Shown: in pieces, positions 11,766-23,382 of the stretch
Numbering within the stretch: the first letter of the stretch is position 1
Layout of the letters: each line of letters opens with the position of its first letter
Source of the DNA: Desmodus rotundus
Taxonomy: Eukaryota > Chordata > Mammalia > Chiroptera > Phyllostomidae
NCBI RefSeq assembly: GCF_022682495.2
Contig: NC_071397.1
Coordinates: 8,027,082-8,091,081, forward strand
DNA length: 64,000 nucleotides
Reading direction: 5' to 3'
Made by a program: the position numbers and the translations under genes
The notes under the pieces: generated by a model
Seen by the model: only the letters and a program-made list of their open reading frames with translations
Told to the model about the DNA's origin: nothing
The model's database searches: none

Positions 11766-12166
11766 ACAGTTTGACACTGGATAATGGCCCCCAAGATGCC
11801 CACATCCTGACCCTCCAATTCCCCCAGCCCCGTATGTCGCCTTATGGGGCAAAAGAGACTTTGCTGATGTAACCAAGTGAAGGATCTTGAGATAGGGAGG
11901 CAGGAGGCTCAGAGTCCAAGAAGGGGATGTGATGATGGAACACAGGTTGGGGTGATGTAAGGAAGGGGCCAAGAGCCAGAACTTCCTCTGGAAACCAAAA
12001 AGGCAAGGAAGCAGGTTCACCCCAAAGCCTCCAAAGGAATGCAGCCCTGCAGGCGCCTTGATTTCAGACTTCCGCCCCCCGGAACGGTGAGATGATAAAC
12101 CTGTGTTATTTTAAATCACCAGGTTTGTGGCACTTTGTCACAGCACCAAGAGGAGACTCGGACAGT
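11766..12166 (+). mobile_element. MaLR LTR (MLT1-like)
   Basis: Begins 'tgacactggataatggcccc', has 'gactttgctgatgtaaccaa' in the middle and ends with 'cttgatttcagacttccgcc', a polyadenylation region and 'aggtttgtggcactttgtca' followed by 'cagcacc'. This is the standard order of an MLT1/MST-type LTR. About 400 bp, so nearly complete. Old ERVL-related remnant without coding sequence. Confidence 0.75.
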
Positions 12167-12484
12167 GACCATTACCTGGTTTGCTCCCTGCCTGTCGTGA
12201 CTGCAGGCTGTCCGTCACTCTCACAGCATCTGCCACTGTGACCTGCACAGAACAGCCCAGCAGACTCCGGAAAGGTACGGAGGCAGATGGTGAGAGTGAA
12301 GGGATGTGTGAATGAATAAACGACAAACAGGACCCGAATGCTTCCCAGGACCCTCCCCTGAGCAGGCTGGGGACACGATGGCTAGTCAGTGGAAGAGTGG
12401 GTCCCCAACTTTCATCAGGACCAGCTGGAGAAACTGATCCTTCAAAATACACAGCAAAGCAATAAATAATATTCCTCAACCCCT

Positions 12485-12712
12485 CCCAGTAGGCCAGGCA
12501 TGTACCTGAGCACTTTGATTATCTTAATGCATTTTATCGTCATGACCACGCTATTGGAGGGGTATTATTAGTATCCATACTTTGTAGATGCAGAAGCTGA
12601 GGCAGAGAGAGGTTAAGTAATTGGCTCAAGGTCACCCAGCTGCTAAGTGGTGGAATTGGGATTTGAACCCAGGGCTTCTGGCTCCAAGGCCCATGTACAA
12701 TACTGTCTCTGT
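12485..12712 (-). mobile_element. MIR SINE
   Basis: In plus-strand reading it runs 'catgtacctgagcactttga', 'tgcagaagctgaggcagaga', 'gaggttaagtaattggctca', 'aggtcacccagctgctaagt' and 'tttgaacccagggcttctgg', the exact reverse-complement order of MIR. One of the best preserved MIRs here. Confidence 0.85.
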
Positions 12713-13674
12713 CCTGTTATTTCATTCCTCCTCCACCCCTCATGATGTTGCAAAGTGGTTTCCATGTACTCTGGTGCAAAGCTTGGAGAAATTTGTGAGG
12801 CAACAGTTCTTAGAAAAAGTGAACCTGTTAAAGGCATCCGCATCATGACCCCAGGCCAGGAGGAAGCAGTTAAGGCCCCAGTTAGAGAGCACAGGGAGAG
12901 GCCCTGTCCTCTGCTCACCCCCACCATTGACCTTCAGCTCTCCATAGGGCAGAATATGGAAGAGAAGGCACCAGCCACAGCCCTCCACATCAGTTTGCCT
13001 GGTGCACCAGGTGGGGACATGGGGAGGTGCAGCCCACTTCCAACCTCAGGACTCCCCAGCCAGAAGCCTTCCTGGGTGAGAGGAGGGATGGGGGAAGCCT
13101 ACCCTCCCTCACCCTTGGTGCACTGGGGCAGGCGGGGGGCCTGATGCGCCACTGGTGTGGCTCCTGGGCAGGCAGTGGAGGGAATGATCTGTGGTTCTCT
13201 GGAGGCCCCTGAGTGCAGAAATGTTTAAAAGCCTTAGATAAATTCCCATCTAATCCAACTAGCTCCCCTCTCTGCTTGCGCTCTCAGCCAGAGCATGAAA
13301 TGAGAAGGCAGGGTTCCTCCTGCCCCCACATCTCCTCCATGGGCCGCGGGGGACCCACGCCATGACCTAGCGGGTCTTTTCCATCTCACACATTTGTGGC
13401 TCCAGCTCCTCCCACTCCCTCTTCCCCCATGCTGACCTCCTTGGACTCAGCAATCTGTCCTGACCAGCTGCCCCCTCCCAACCTCCTCATCTGACTCAAA
13501 GTGTTGAAGAGAAGGCAGATTTCAAGACAATGTCCTGTTTCCTAATGTAGCTGACCTTCCAGACGTGGACTGAAGGGTGGCTTTTCCTTCGGCCTCAGCT
13601 CTCCTCACTTGTTGGGAGGCCTCTCCACACTCATCTACCTCCAGGCCTCCTGCTTGCCTACCTCTCCCTGCCCC
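12713..13674. other. unannotated, G+C-rich
   Basis: No repeat or gene recognised. ORFs up to 129 codons overlap on both strands without family features. Confidence 0.5.
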
Positions 13675-13677
13675 CCC

Positions 13678-13678
13678 A

Positions 13679-13719
<41 letters not shown>
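13678..13719 (+). repeat. (CA)n microsatellite
   Basis: About 42 bp of nearly perfect CA dinucleotide followed by a short C run. Likely polymorphic in length. Confidence 0.95.
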
Positions 13720-13720
<1 letters not shown>

Positions 13721-13799
13721 CCCAAGGGAACGGCCCTCCTACCTGCTTCTCCCTCCCCTCCTAACCACAGTCAGGCCAGACACTCTCCAAACTCATGGG

Positions 13800-14200
13800 G
13801 GTCCCTGTGGGTCCTTACACTCCACACGTCTCTCTGGGCCTTCGCGCTTAGTGTCCCTGCTAGCCTCAGGGCTCTCTGAGATCCCCAGGGCCTCCCTGCC
13901 TCACTTCACTCAGTCTCCACTCAAATAGCCCCTCCTCGGACAGGCCTTCCCTGGCCACCACTGTCACTCCCTGCCTCCCACCTTATCTTTTCCTTGCACC
14001 TACCACCTCCTGACATATTATACTTTCATTGTATACATCATATATACCACATATGTCTAAAATGTTTTGATGTTATGATTGTCTGTGCACCTTACTCAAT
14101 AACTCCCCTTGAGGGCATGAGTCGTTCTGTGGCCTCACCAGCCAGAGCGGAGCTCTGTGCACAGGAGACCATTGGGTTGTTGAATGAATGCACGAGTGAG
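13800..14200 (+). mobile_element. L2 3' end
   Basis: Contains 'tctctctgggccttcgcgct', 'tccactcaaatagcccctcc', 'acaggccttccctggccacc' and the tail 'attgggttgttgaatgaatg' in L2 order. Confidence 0.75.
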
Positions 14201-14319
14201 TGAAAGGGTGGATGGACTTGTGAGTCAACCTGGGGAAAGTGAGCCGGGTGCTACTTAGGGACTGTGTGGCTTAGAGTTTGCTCCCTAAACAAGGTAGTCT
14301 CTTGCAGGTCAGGTAATAT

Positions 14320-14545
14320 AGTCTAGGTTTAAAGTCTGAACTTGAGAGCCAGACGTCCTGGCTTCATCCCAGCTCACCACTTACTGGCTCTGTGACCTCA
14401 ATCTCCGTGCCTCAGTTTCCTCATTTGCACAATGGGGATGAGAGTATGACCTCGTAGATTATTACAAGGATTACGTGAGGGGTATTTTCAAAGTGCTTAC
14501 AACGGTGTCTGGCATGTGGTAAGGGCCCCACAAATGTTTAATATA
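14320..14545 (+). mobile_element. MIR SINE
   Basis: Shows 'cttgagagccagacgtcctg', 'cttactggctctgtgacctc', 'cctcagtttcctcatttgca', 'caatggggatgagagtatga' and 'ggtgtctggcatgtggtaag', a nearly full-length MIR including the conserved core. Confidence 0.9.
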
Positions 14546-15316
14546 TACAACAGACTAAAAGAGTCAGGTGAGGCTCAGGGGACAGTGACCCCCCAAGGCT
14601 TCCTGAAATGTTGGGGGATGGATACAGGGGTGCAGGAAGACAATGGGCAGGAAGAGGAGCATCTGGCTGCAGGTACAGCTGTGGTCACAGGAAGGTCTCC
14701 TGTCATACCATGCTGATCCTGGAGGGGGCCCTCTCTGAGTGCTGGCAGGTGCTTGGGGGAACCCACCTTGTGCTATACCAACTCGGTCCTGCCCTGCATC
14801 TCTCTCAGCAAGGTGAGGGGATACACAATAAAAGGAGTTCAAGTGCCCACTGGTACCAAGGTTGGTGTTGAGGCACAGAGAAGGTGAGGAGGAAGAAAGT
14901 GACGGGCACGGGGGCTATGTTAAGGATGGCAGGGCGAGACCTCTCTGATGAAGGTGATGTTTGACCAGAGGCCTGAAGGCTGTGAGGGGTAGACAAGCTC
15001 TAAGGACCTCTGGGACAGGACCTCACAGAGAGAGGGAAGAGCAGGGCCACGGTGGTGGGGAGGAGGTGGGCTCGGTGTGTTACAGGAACAGTGGGAGGAG
15101 GAAGCAGGTACAGCTGGCATGAGGGGACTGACTGGTGGGGCGTGAAAGGGGCAGCTAGGGCAGGATGATGCCTCGAGCTACACTGACGTCAGGGAGGCGA
15201 AATTAGCCTATTGATGATTAAAACCGCCTTCCACAGCCCCGCCCCACTGCTTCTAGGGCCTGGCTGGGCTGTGCACCCTTCTCTACTACACTGTAACTGT
15301 ATGTGCTCTTCGTTCC
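14546..15316. other. possible ancient mammalian repeat at 14860-15170
   Basis: Phrases such as 'tgatgaaggtgatgtttgac' and 'cagaggcctgaaggctgtga' resemble a very old mammalian repeat that also seems present at 17660-17850 and 19640-20180. I cannot name it. The rest is unannotated. Confidence 0.35.
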
Positions 15317-15392
15317 TTTTTAATTTATTTTTTATTGTTGTTCCAGTACAGTGGTCTCCTTTTCCTCCCTCCACCACTCCCCTGTATGTGCC
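15317..15392 (-). mobile_element. bat L1/HAL1 3' tail fragment
   Basis: The plus strand reads 'tttattgttgttccagtaca' then 'gtggtctccttttcctccct', the same terminal motif (A-tail, then 'attacagttgtcc') seen at the 3' ends of the LINE copies at 37158 and 58520. A severely 5'-truncated insertion. Confidence 0.6.
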
Positions 15393-15404
15393 ATACTTTT
15401 ATGT

Positions 15405-15592
15405 AACAGGCAGAGCAGTAGGTTTATTCACAGCAGCTTCACCCCAGACACATGCTACAATGTTACCAGAACTACGACGTCACTAGGTGATAGGAATTTT
15501 CCAGCTCCATTCTAATCTTACGGGGCCACCGTCGCATGTGCGGTTCCTCATTGACTGAAACATCATTATGCGCTGCATGACTGTACTTGAAG
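15405..15592 (+). mobile_element. Tigger-type (Tc1/mariner, pogo) DNA transposon fragment
   Basis: The stretch 'ctacgacgtcactaggtgat', 'aggaattttccagctccatt', 'gccaccgtcgcatgtgcggt' and 'catgactgta' ending near 15591 matches the CpG-derived 3' part of a widespread Tigger-related mammalian transposon. The 5' part is missing or replaced by the adjacent LINE tail. Family assignment is from recognition. Confidence 0.6.
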
Positions 15593-17224
15593 ACGGAAGG
15601 AGATAAATGTTTAGAGACGAAATTAGCTTCTACAGCCCGGAGTGCTCAGGTGCACGTGGGGACTGAAGAAAACCCAAATGGAATGCTGAAAAGTGAAAAT
15701 GTGCGGAGGACAAATGAAAGGGGAGGATGGATGCAGTCCTAACCCCCTTGGCTTGTTTCCTTCCAGTCTTTTTTCTAGGCATAGTAAGTCAGTCCAGGAA
15801 TAGATGGTGCAATTCAAACTGGGGAATCTGAGGAGTAAATTAAGAGTTTAAAAAGAACTGGACAAGGTGAGGTGCAGTACCTGGGCTGGCAACTGTGGGT
15901 GCTCCCCCAGACAGGAGTGGGTGGGGGAGCAGTTACCAGAACATGGAAGAAAATGGGCTGTGGAGGGGCTGCCCTGGGAGGTAGTGACCGCACCTCATTG
16001 TCCTGCGGCCCTCACAGCCCCTCTCGGGGCTTCCCGTCGGCTGGACCGTCCAGAGGGCAGGTGGACGCGGCCCAGGCAGTGCAGCCTGCTCAGCATAGAG
16101 CAGGTTAGGAAAGGTGAAGTGTGGATCTGCACACATATTACAGATCTTTTTTTAGTGGAGCATTGCAAATGCTGTTTCATGGCCTGATTTCCTTCGTGAA
16201 TAAATATCAGATGGGATGAAAGGGGAATTCCTAACTCTGAGACAGGCTCAGCCATTAGCCAGCCCACCCCTTCGCACAAGGAGACTCTTTCAGGAAGCCG
16301 CTGTGGCTCATTACACTAACAAGTTGCAGCTCTCGTTTCTCCAGGAGGCCCAGCGCCTTTCCTCTGCCTCCTAACGAGTGGTCTGGCCCTGCACCCGGAA
16401 CACAGAGACAAGCAGTGGCGGTGCTGGGGCTGCCAGTGACGTCATTCTCAGGACCGAGGGGCATTGCAGCCCAGGGCTTCTCGGACCCGTGGGCGCACGC
16501 AGCCACCTGGAGACCCTGCTGGGCTGCAAAGTCCAGTGTGTAGGTCTGGGAGGAACCTGAGAGTCTGTGTTCCTCAGAAGCTCCTCGCTGGCACTGATGC
16601 GGTGGCCTCTGGCCACACTTGGATGGCAAGGTTCCAGAGAGGCCTTGACACCTATGTGCTCCGACCCCAGGAGGGGGGAAGTTGGGGGTTGTTGCAGGCA
16701 ACTGACTACAGGAGGCAAAACTTAATTTTTCTCCTCAAACCTAACCTGTCAGTGGGCTGTTAGAGTCAGTTCTAATGTGGTATTTAAATTCAAGTTCTTA
16801 TTTTGAAAGGGCAAATCATACACAGTCCTGAATGCCTTGGTTCTGCTTATCTATCTACTCGGATTAACCCCTCAACAGTGAGTAGGACCCTGAAGGAAGG
16901 AGACAGGGGCCTGGCCTGTTCTAGTGAGATGGGCGGGCTGCGGGAGGGAAGGCTCACAGGCTGGGGCACACCAAGGGCACAGCTGGCTGAGCCTCCTGGT
17001 GACCAGGCCCAAAACAGCCACACAGGGGTGCTGAGGAGCTGATGCCCACCCAGCCCACTATTTCCCCTAGAGCCAGGTCCAAGGACAAGCTCTGGAGGCC
17101 CTACTCCCGCAGGCCCCATCTCCCTAATATCCGAGGTCTTCTTTGGTGGCTGCGCCTAGATCATTTTCTTTCTCTAGAATTTGGCCTTTCCACCTTCAGA
17201 AGTGAAGGGAGAAGATGCAGGATT
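15593..17224. other. unannotated interval, CpG-bearing in 15990-16520
   Basis: CpG dinucleotides are more frequent around 15990-16100 and 16440-16520 than in the flanks, but not at the density of a CpG island. ORFs of up to 148 codons overlap on both strands and show no domain. Confidence 0.45.
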
Positions 17225-17372
17225 TCTTACCCTTGCCCACTAGAATGTGAGAACGCAGGGAGGCCGGCACACAGCTCTGCCTCAGTCTCTACCACACGAC
17301 TTCAGCACCTAGAGTCGAGCCTCGCACAAAGCAGGCACCAGAAATGCCTGCTGAATGCATCCATGCTTGCCT
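17225..17372 (+). mobile_element. L2 3' terminus
   Basis: The order 'cactagaatgtgagaacgca', 'ttcagcacctagagtcgagc' and 'aaatgcctgctgaatgcatc' follows the L2 end. Confidence 0.6.
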
Positions 17373-17864
17373 GCCAAGGCCCTTCTCCATATTGCCACTG
17401 GTCCTTGAAGGAAAAGCAAACCATGACGGGTGATTGAACTGGTGGAATCCCAGAACTTGAGAACTGGATGAGAACTCCTGCCTCTAAATCCCTAGCACAC
17501 TTCATCACGGACCTCAAACTCCTCATTTTAAGAACTAAGAAACGGAAGCCCAGCGTGGAAAGGAGGTTTCTGCACCTTCATACGGCATGGCGGCGGCAGG
17601 CAGACATGAAGCCAGGTCTCTGACCCCCAGGCCAGGGCTTTGTCTACTTCACCACTCACGTGAACATCCATCCATTAACACCTTGCTATCTCATGAGCAA
17701 CTGCTGTGTCCCAGGAAATGTTCCAGGCATGAAGGATCCAGAATTAACAAGAAAGCAGAGTCCTTGTTCTCATGGAGCTTACAGTCCAGGGGAGGAGAGA
17801 GAAATAAGCAGCAGGAGCTATGAAGGAAATGAACAGGCAGGTGCGATATGAAGCGCAGAAGCGT
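17373..17864. other. possible ancient mammalian repeat (17660-17850)
   Basis: The text 'caactgctgtgtcccaggaa', 'tccttgttctcatggagctt' and 'acagtccaggggaggagaga' resembles an old repeat that typically reads 'ccctgccctcaaggagctca'. A weak MIR-like stretch precedes it at 17500-17650. Names uncertain. Confidence 0.35.
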
Positions 17865-17865
17865 G

Positions 17866-17879
17866 GGGGGGGGGGGGGG
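17866..17879 (+). repeat. poly(G) run
   Basis: About 14 consecutive G residues in the submitted sequence. Homopolymer length is unreliable in most assemblies. Confidence 0.85.
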
Positions 17880-18224
17880 TGCGGTGGCCGGTCAACCAAA
17901 GGGAAGACACTTTAGCTGAAGATTTAAGCAGAACGATGCCCAGGGAGATGACTCAATACAGCTCCCACCTCAAGTGTCTGATTCTTTGCTCCCCACATTC
18001 TGTTCTGTATCTTCTCAACAATCTCCACTCCCTTCCTCATCCTACTCTGACCTCATCAGTCAGGCCACTGTGGTACCAGGCATCCTCCAGCCACCTGACT
18101 CTCCCGCCACCAGCCTCGCACCCAGAGTCCAGGCCAAGGATGACTGCAGTTCCCAAGGTACCTCAGTGGGCGTAAGTCCTTCAGTGCCAGGACTGGAGAA
18201 GACTATAATATTCTGCTTTAAGTC

Positions 18225-18310
18225 CAAGAGCAAAGTCCCCATTGTTCAGGGGAGGAGCCTGAGGCCCAGAGAGGGCAAGTAAATTGCCCAAGGTCACACA
18301 GTAACTAAGA
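18225..18310 (-). mobile_element. MIR SINE fragment
   Basis: The string 'ggagcctgaggcccagagag' then 'ggcaagtaaattgcccaagg' and 'tcacacagtaact' is the reverse complement of the MIR core. Confidence 0.7.
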
Positions 18311-18639
18311 GAATTTCCACCTTCTCACTTCCTTTTATTTTCTCCTTTACTCCCTGCCAACCCCCCAGGAGTCACCAGGGGCCTCAGGGAAGTTAAGCAA
18401 GCTCTCTTCCTTGGTCTCATTTCCCCTAGCCCCCAAGGAAACCAGAGAGAAGGAGCGAGGTGCAGTCCCTCTGCCATCTTGTGGCAGCTCCTGAAAACAT
18501 CGCCTGCCCTGCCGGTCTGGGAAAGCTCACAGAATTCTCACTCTGGTCTTGTCTACCCTCCTTGTACCGGTGACTTTTGACATAAGTTTTACCCATGCAA
18601 ATGCTCATCTCTAAGACAGAAGCAGGGGCTTAGGTCAGG

Positions 18640-18825
18640 CCCATCGCTCACTGGCCCTGGGAGGACCGAGGCAAAGTCACTTCTCCCCTCTGTACTCAGC
18701 TTTCCCCCTTGTATAATGAGGGAACACCCCCGCCCCCATGTCACAGAGCAGTTGTAGGGTGGGAACGATCACAGACGTGTAAGAGGGCTATGCAGCTGGT
18801 TCTCAGCACCTGCCCAACACCCCTC
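18640..18825 (+). mobile_element. MIR SINE, diverged
   Basis: Reads 'ggcaaagtcacttctcccct', 'ctcagctttcccccttgtat', 'aatgagggaacacccccgcc', 'agttgtagggtgggaacgat' in MIR order. Confidence 0.55.
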
Positions 18826-19639
18826 CCTATCATTTAGCAGAGACCCTCCTCCACGCACAAGTAGCCCAGTAAGTGGCAGTGCGAGGGGTAGTCACCTGCA
18901 CATGCAGATGACTCATTTGCAGGGCACAGGCTCTCTTTGCTCTTTGCAGTGGCATTAACCCTGCCCATGGCCACCTGTCAGGCCTCCGTCAGTATGTCTC
19001 TCTGTGGCATGGGGAAGAGATGGCATCTGGATAATTCTTACAGTTCCCGTGCCAAGTTCTGTGGGGTGACAGGTGTCTCCAGGTGTGCCAGGTACTGTCT
19101 GTGCTCAGCCTCATCCCCCGAATTTACCCCATTTTTATCCTTCGCCTGAGGGCTTTAGCTGCCAGCTGGAGCCCACCTCGCCACCTGTCAGCTGGCCAGA
19201 ATTTCCCAGGAATAAACGTCTCCAGGAGCGGCCCTCAGCCCATGACTAAATGGAATTAGTGGATAAATATCCTAACTCCATCACCTTGAAAATAGGGTAA
19301 CTCTGAGGCCCCAGCTCTTGGAGTGTCCCCACAGGTGTGAGCCCCACTCACCGCCGGGGTGGCTGACTTGATTACAGCCCCCTTATTGGTACTTCCCTTC
19401 CTGCCTGACTCCCCACTCTCCTTGGGGTTTCCTCCACCTCACACTACACTCCTTGCCTCTCAAAGTTGGCTTTTGGAGAACCTCAAACGAAAACCCCAGG
19501 ATAATCCCGCCCCCCACGTGGCCTGGCTCCCACTGCTACCACCTGGGGCAGAGCAAGGGCAGAGGATGCTCTTCCTCAAAGATTTCTTTCCACCTCTCTC
19601 CGTTCCCTGTGCATGAGCTGTCCCAGCCGCATTACTTAC
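18826..19639. other. unannotated interval
   Basis: No recognised repeat or gene. Confidence 0.5.
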
Positions 19640-20180
19640 TTTAATGAACTATCACGTTTTTACTGAGCACTTACTATGCTCCAGCCGCTATGCTAGAGGC
19701 CAAGTACACAGCTCTGAGATTTACTACTGTGCTCCTGGGATTTGTGGTCCGGTGATAAAGGCAGATACTAAGCAAGTGTATACACAAGTGAAAGTGACCT
19801 TTCCAAATTGTGATGGGGCCGCAAAGTAAAGGACAGCTTGCTGTGGGAGAAAAGTTGAGGGGGGCGGGCAGCAGGGCCTACTTTAGGGGAAGAGAGGTCA
19901 GGCTAGCCTTCACTGAGAAAAAGCTACTCGCGCTGAGCCCTGGAGGGAGAGAAGCAGCCAGCCAAGCAAACACTGGGTGGGAATGTTCCGGTGGGCCTGA
20001 GGTGAGAATAGCTCGGCATGTCTGAGGGACCAAGGAGCCAGGGCGATGAAGGAGACAAAGCGAGAAGACAACCACTCAGGAAGTGATTGGCAGATGAGGC
20101 AGAGGGAGGTCATTGGGAGGTCACTTGGAGGCCTTCCAGTGCAGTGAGAGGCTGCGGGACGGTGCTGTCACACGGGTCTC
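19640..20180 (+). repeat. ancient mammalian interspersed repeat, unnamed
   Basis: It opens 'ttactgagcacttactatgc' then 'tccagccgctatgctagagg' and later has 'tgagccctggagggagagaa' and 'gggaatgttccggtgggcct'. This is the order of a very old repeat common in mammals ('gagcacctactatgtgccag ... gaatgttccaggcagag'). I cannot assign a family. Confidence 0.4.
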
Positions 20181-20639
20181 TCTGGCTGCTGGGGCAGCTG
20201 GGGCTGCAGGGTAACCTGCAGGTGCCAGGAGACCTGTCCAGAGATGGCTGCAACGATCAGAGGAGAAAGAAACGATGATCGAGACTAGGCTGATGGAAAT
20301 GCACGGACATGAAGACAAATGAACAGGAGAACTCCATCGATAAATCAATAAACCCATAAACACAGCAAAATAAGCGGTAGGGGTAGGAGTTAGAGCATTT
20401 TATAAGTGAAACCTGAGAGTGACCTGTTACCTAAGGACAGCAGTTAAAACAAAAATATAAACCTTCCCAGACACTGAGAGATATAAAGAGATATCTAATT
20501 CCTCACTGCCCCCCTGCAAAGGAGAGAGCAGCTAAAATAAAGACACACAAGGGCATTCTCTCTCTCTGTCTCTACAGACACCCATTCACACAGAGGCACA
20601 CAAACACCTATTTACGAAAAATACAAAGGACACAGGAAC

Positions 20640-20950
20640 GTGCTAAACTACCACACAAAAGACCACCAGCAAAATTCGGATCGTGTGAGGCTCTGCCGAA
20701 CAAATGACCCAAATTATTCTGTAAAAAATTGGATGGCTGTAAAACAATGTAAGAGAATTTATAAAGTAAAAGCAATTTAAGAGACTTGTCAGCCAATCAC
20801 AGTGTATGGATCTTATTTGAATCCTGATTCAAATAAACTATAAAAAATATATTTTCCCAAGTCAATCATGGAAATATAAATACTGATTGTATATTTTTTT
20901 ATTTTAAGAATTATTAAAATATTAGAAATGATCATGGTAAGATGGTTATA
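20640..20950 (+). mobile_element. ancient mammalian repeat, first part (before SINE)
   Basis: Contains 'caaatgacccaaattattct', 'gacttgtcagccaatcacag' and 'tgtatggatcttatttgaat' with 'cctgattcaaataaac', matching a common old mammalian repeat whose later part ('gtctttatcttttacagaag') resumes after 21168. I believe it is an L1M-type 3' UTR or an old DNA element but cannot decide. Confidence 0.45.
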
Positions 20951-21167
20951 TTTTTTTTTAATTATATCCTTACCCAAGGATATGTTCATTGACTTTAGAG
21001 ACAGAAGAAGGAGGGGAGAGAGAAAGAGAGACAGAGAAACATTGACTTTGAAGTGAGGGGGAAACATCCATCAGCTGCCCCCCTTCTGCTCCCCGACTGG
21101 GGATGGAACCCACAACCTTTTGACGTGTGGGACAACACTCCACCAAACTGAGCCACCCAGCCAGGGC
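20951..21167 (-). mobile_element. Ves SINE inserted in older repeat
   Basis: On the minus strand: head 'gccctggctgggtggctcag', a B-box region, 'ccagtcggggagcag', GA/CT-rich body and a tail including 'tccttgggtaagg'. It splits the ancient repeat at 20640-21425. I could not fix a TSD. Confidence 0.85.
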
Positions 21168-21425
21168 AAGAGGGTCCTACGTTTAAAAAGGAGTCTTTAT
21201 CTTTTACAGAAGTATACTAAAATATTTGTTGGTAAAATTACATGATGCTCGTGGTTTGTTTCCCAATAATCTGGAATAGGGAATGGGTGAAGTAATAGAT
21301 GACATAAGAGTCACCAGATAATAATTGTTAAAGCTCGTGATGGTTACATTGGTTTCCTGATAATTTTCTCTACTCTTGTACATGTTTGAAGAGAATCCAT
21401 AATAAATGTACTTAATGGAGCCAAG
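21168..21425 (+). mobile_element. ancient mammalian repeat, second part (after SINE)
   Basis: The order 'gtctttatcttttacagaag', 'gtttcccaataatctggaat', 'taattgttaaagctcgtgat' and 'ctctactcttgtacatgttt' with 'ccataataaa' at the end completes the element broken by the SINE. Confidence 0.5.
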
Positions 21426-21563
21426 AGAAATGAGGAGATTTAAGAAATGTTTTGGAGGTACATTTGATCTAATGTGACATTGGAGGATGCGAGACCATGA
21501 GTGAATAGAAGTATCTAGAACAATGCCCAGCTTTGTGGCTTATGCAACTCTTTAGATGGTAGG

Positions 21564-21949
21564 TGTATTGCTATCAGTCATCTCTGGCTGCCATAACAAT
21601 TACCCTGCACTGGGCGGCTTAAACAGCAGATTTATTTACTTAGAGTTCTGGAGGCTGGGAAGTCCCAGATCAAGGTCCAGCTAGATAGGTTTCTGGTGAG
21701 GGCTCTCTCCCTTGTTTGTAGGCAACCACTTTCTCATCTCTGCGCTCACACAGAGGAGAGAGAGGTGTGGTGTGCCTCTTCCTTTTCTTGTAGGGGCACT
21801 AATCCTATTGGATTAGGACCTCACATTCATGACTTCATTTAACCATAATTGTATTCTAAAGACCCTGTCTCCAAATACAGTCACATGGGGTGGCGGGTAA
21901 GGACGTCAGCATATGAATTTGGAGGGGACACAATTCTCTCCATAATACT
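21564..21949 (-). mobile_element. MaLR LTR (MLT1/MST-like)
   Basis: Plus-strand reading gives the classic reverse order: 'tctggctgccataacaatta', 'cttaaacagcagatttattt', 'agttctggaggctgggaagt', 'caaggtccagctagatag', then 'tggattaggacctcacattc' and 'acacaattctctccataata'. About 385 bp, nearly full length, no internal coding region. Confidence 0.85.
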
Positions 21950-22104
21950 GGTGCCGTTTGCTGAGATGAGAAAGACTAGGGAAGAACATTGTGGAAAGAG
22001 GAATTTGGACTTATCAGATCTACAGGACGTGTAGATTTTTAAATAACACAAAGTTGACCAAAGCCACAGGTACCCGGTATCATAATGAAGGGTTAGAACG
22101 AGAA

Positions 22105-22280
22105 TAACAGCACCATTGATTTGATGCATGCCTACCTCTACCAGGGACTGTGCTCAGTGCTTTTTAAGCATCAATCCTCATCTTATAGATGACAAAACCA
22201 AAGCATAGAGAAGTTAAGTCACTTTCCCAAGGTCACCTAGCTGGTAGAATTGGGACCTGAGGCTTTAAGAACCCATGTTT
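22105..22280 (-). mobile_element. MIR SINE
   Basis: Contains 'gggactgtgctcagtgcttt', 'atcctcatcttatagatgac', 'agaagttaagtcactttccc' and 'aaggtcacctagctggtaga', the MIR reverse complement. Its 5' end abuts the 5' end of the plus-strand MIR at 22285. Confidence 0.8.
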
Positions 22281-22284
22281 TGTT

Positions 22285-22530
22285 TTCATTGTGGCACAGT
22301 GGAAAAACTCTGACTTTGGGGTCATAGAAGACTGCATGGGAATTCTGGTTTTGCTGTATACTTGAGGAGAGGATTTGAATAAGTGATGGCTTCTCTGAAC
22401 TTCAGTATCTGCATCTGTGAAATGGGGATTTTCATATCAACCTCACGGGCTTTAATGAGAATCATGGAAAGTCGTGTATGGACCGTGCTTGAGCACTTAG
22501 AGGGGGCAGCTGATATTGTTATTGTTACTA
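22285..22530 (+). mobile_element. MIR SINE
   Basis: Shows 'attgtggcacagtggaaaaa', 'ctctgactttggggtcatag', 'cttcagtatctgcatctgtg', 'aaatggggattttcatatca' and a diverged tail. Full-length layout, moderately diverged. Confidence 0.8.
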
Positions 22531-23382
22531 CTTTTCTTATATATCTTTATTCACCCTATACAGCTTTCTCTGGAAATTTCCAGAACTGTTACTTCTCCAA
22601 CATCACTGACATTCTTACCCCTGTTTGTATTTATCTTCCTTCCACAGACAAATAGTCCAGCATGTCCTTCGGGTGGGAATGGGAACAGGACAGCTAGGGC
22701 AGGACATTTGTGACTCGTCGTGCTTTTCCCTCATCCCTGTACACTTGGAGGTGCCAACCAGGGTACGGCAACCACACAGCCACCACTTCTCAGACAGGCC
22801 TGCTTTCACACGTCAGTCCCACTGTGAAATCTCCTGTCCCTGTTGGAGGCCTCATAAAATGTTCTGAGTGTTTATCAACAATCTGGATTTCTACTCCTGC
22901 CGCTGCTCAGTGGATGCCTCGCCCGCCCTCTTGAAACCTTGAGATTCTCACTGACCCTTATTCTGGGAGAGACTGGGTGTGGTCAACATCCCACGTTAGC
23001 TGGAACCAGCTTTACGTCATTGACCCTTAGCCTCCTCATGAGCCGTTTCACGGGCAGAACTCTCTGAGCCTGGGGGTCTGGCGGGGCCAAGCTCAGGTAG
23101 GCTCCCATGCTGAGTTTTGAGTGGGATGCGTAGAGCACGGGGCTCAATTGCACAGTGGAAGGTCAGGTTCAGCTACCCCACCACAACCCCCAAATGTCCC
23201 TGCTTCCTGTCAGAAAGAAGGCTAGTGGGGTGAGAAGGAGATTTGTGACTTCTTATCATTGTCTTTGAAGGCTTTGTAGCATGGATTTTCTATGTAATTA
23301 CCTACAGGGAAAAGACAGAGTTTAGCACCCATTTGCCCAGGGCCTGTTAGATGCCTAGCACCGTGTGCCCCAAATTGTCCGT
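22531..23382. other. unannotated interval
   Basis: No repeat or gene recognised; only short chance ORFs. Confidence 0.5.

Noticed and set aside
16255..16718. Two overlapping minus-strand ORFs (148 and 115 codons)
   Set aside because: Overlap each other and plus-strand ORFs in other frames; no recognisable protein.
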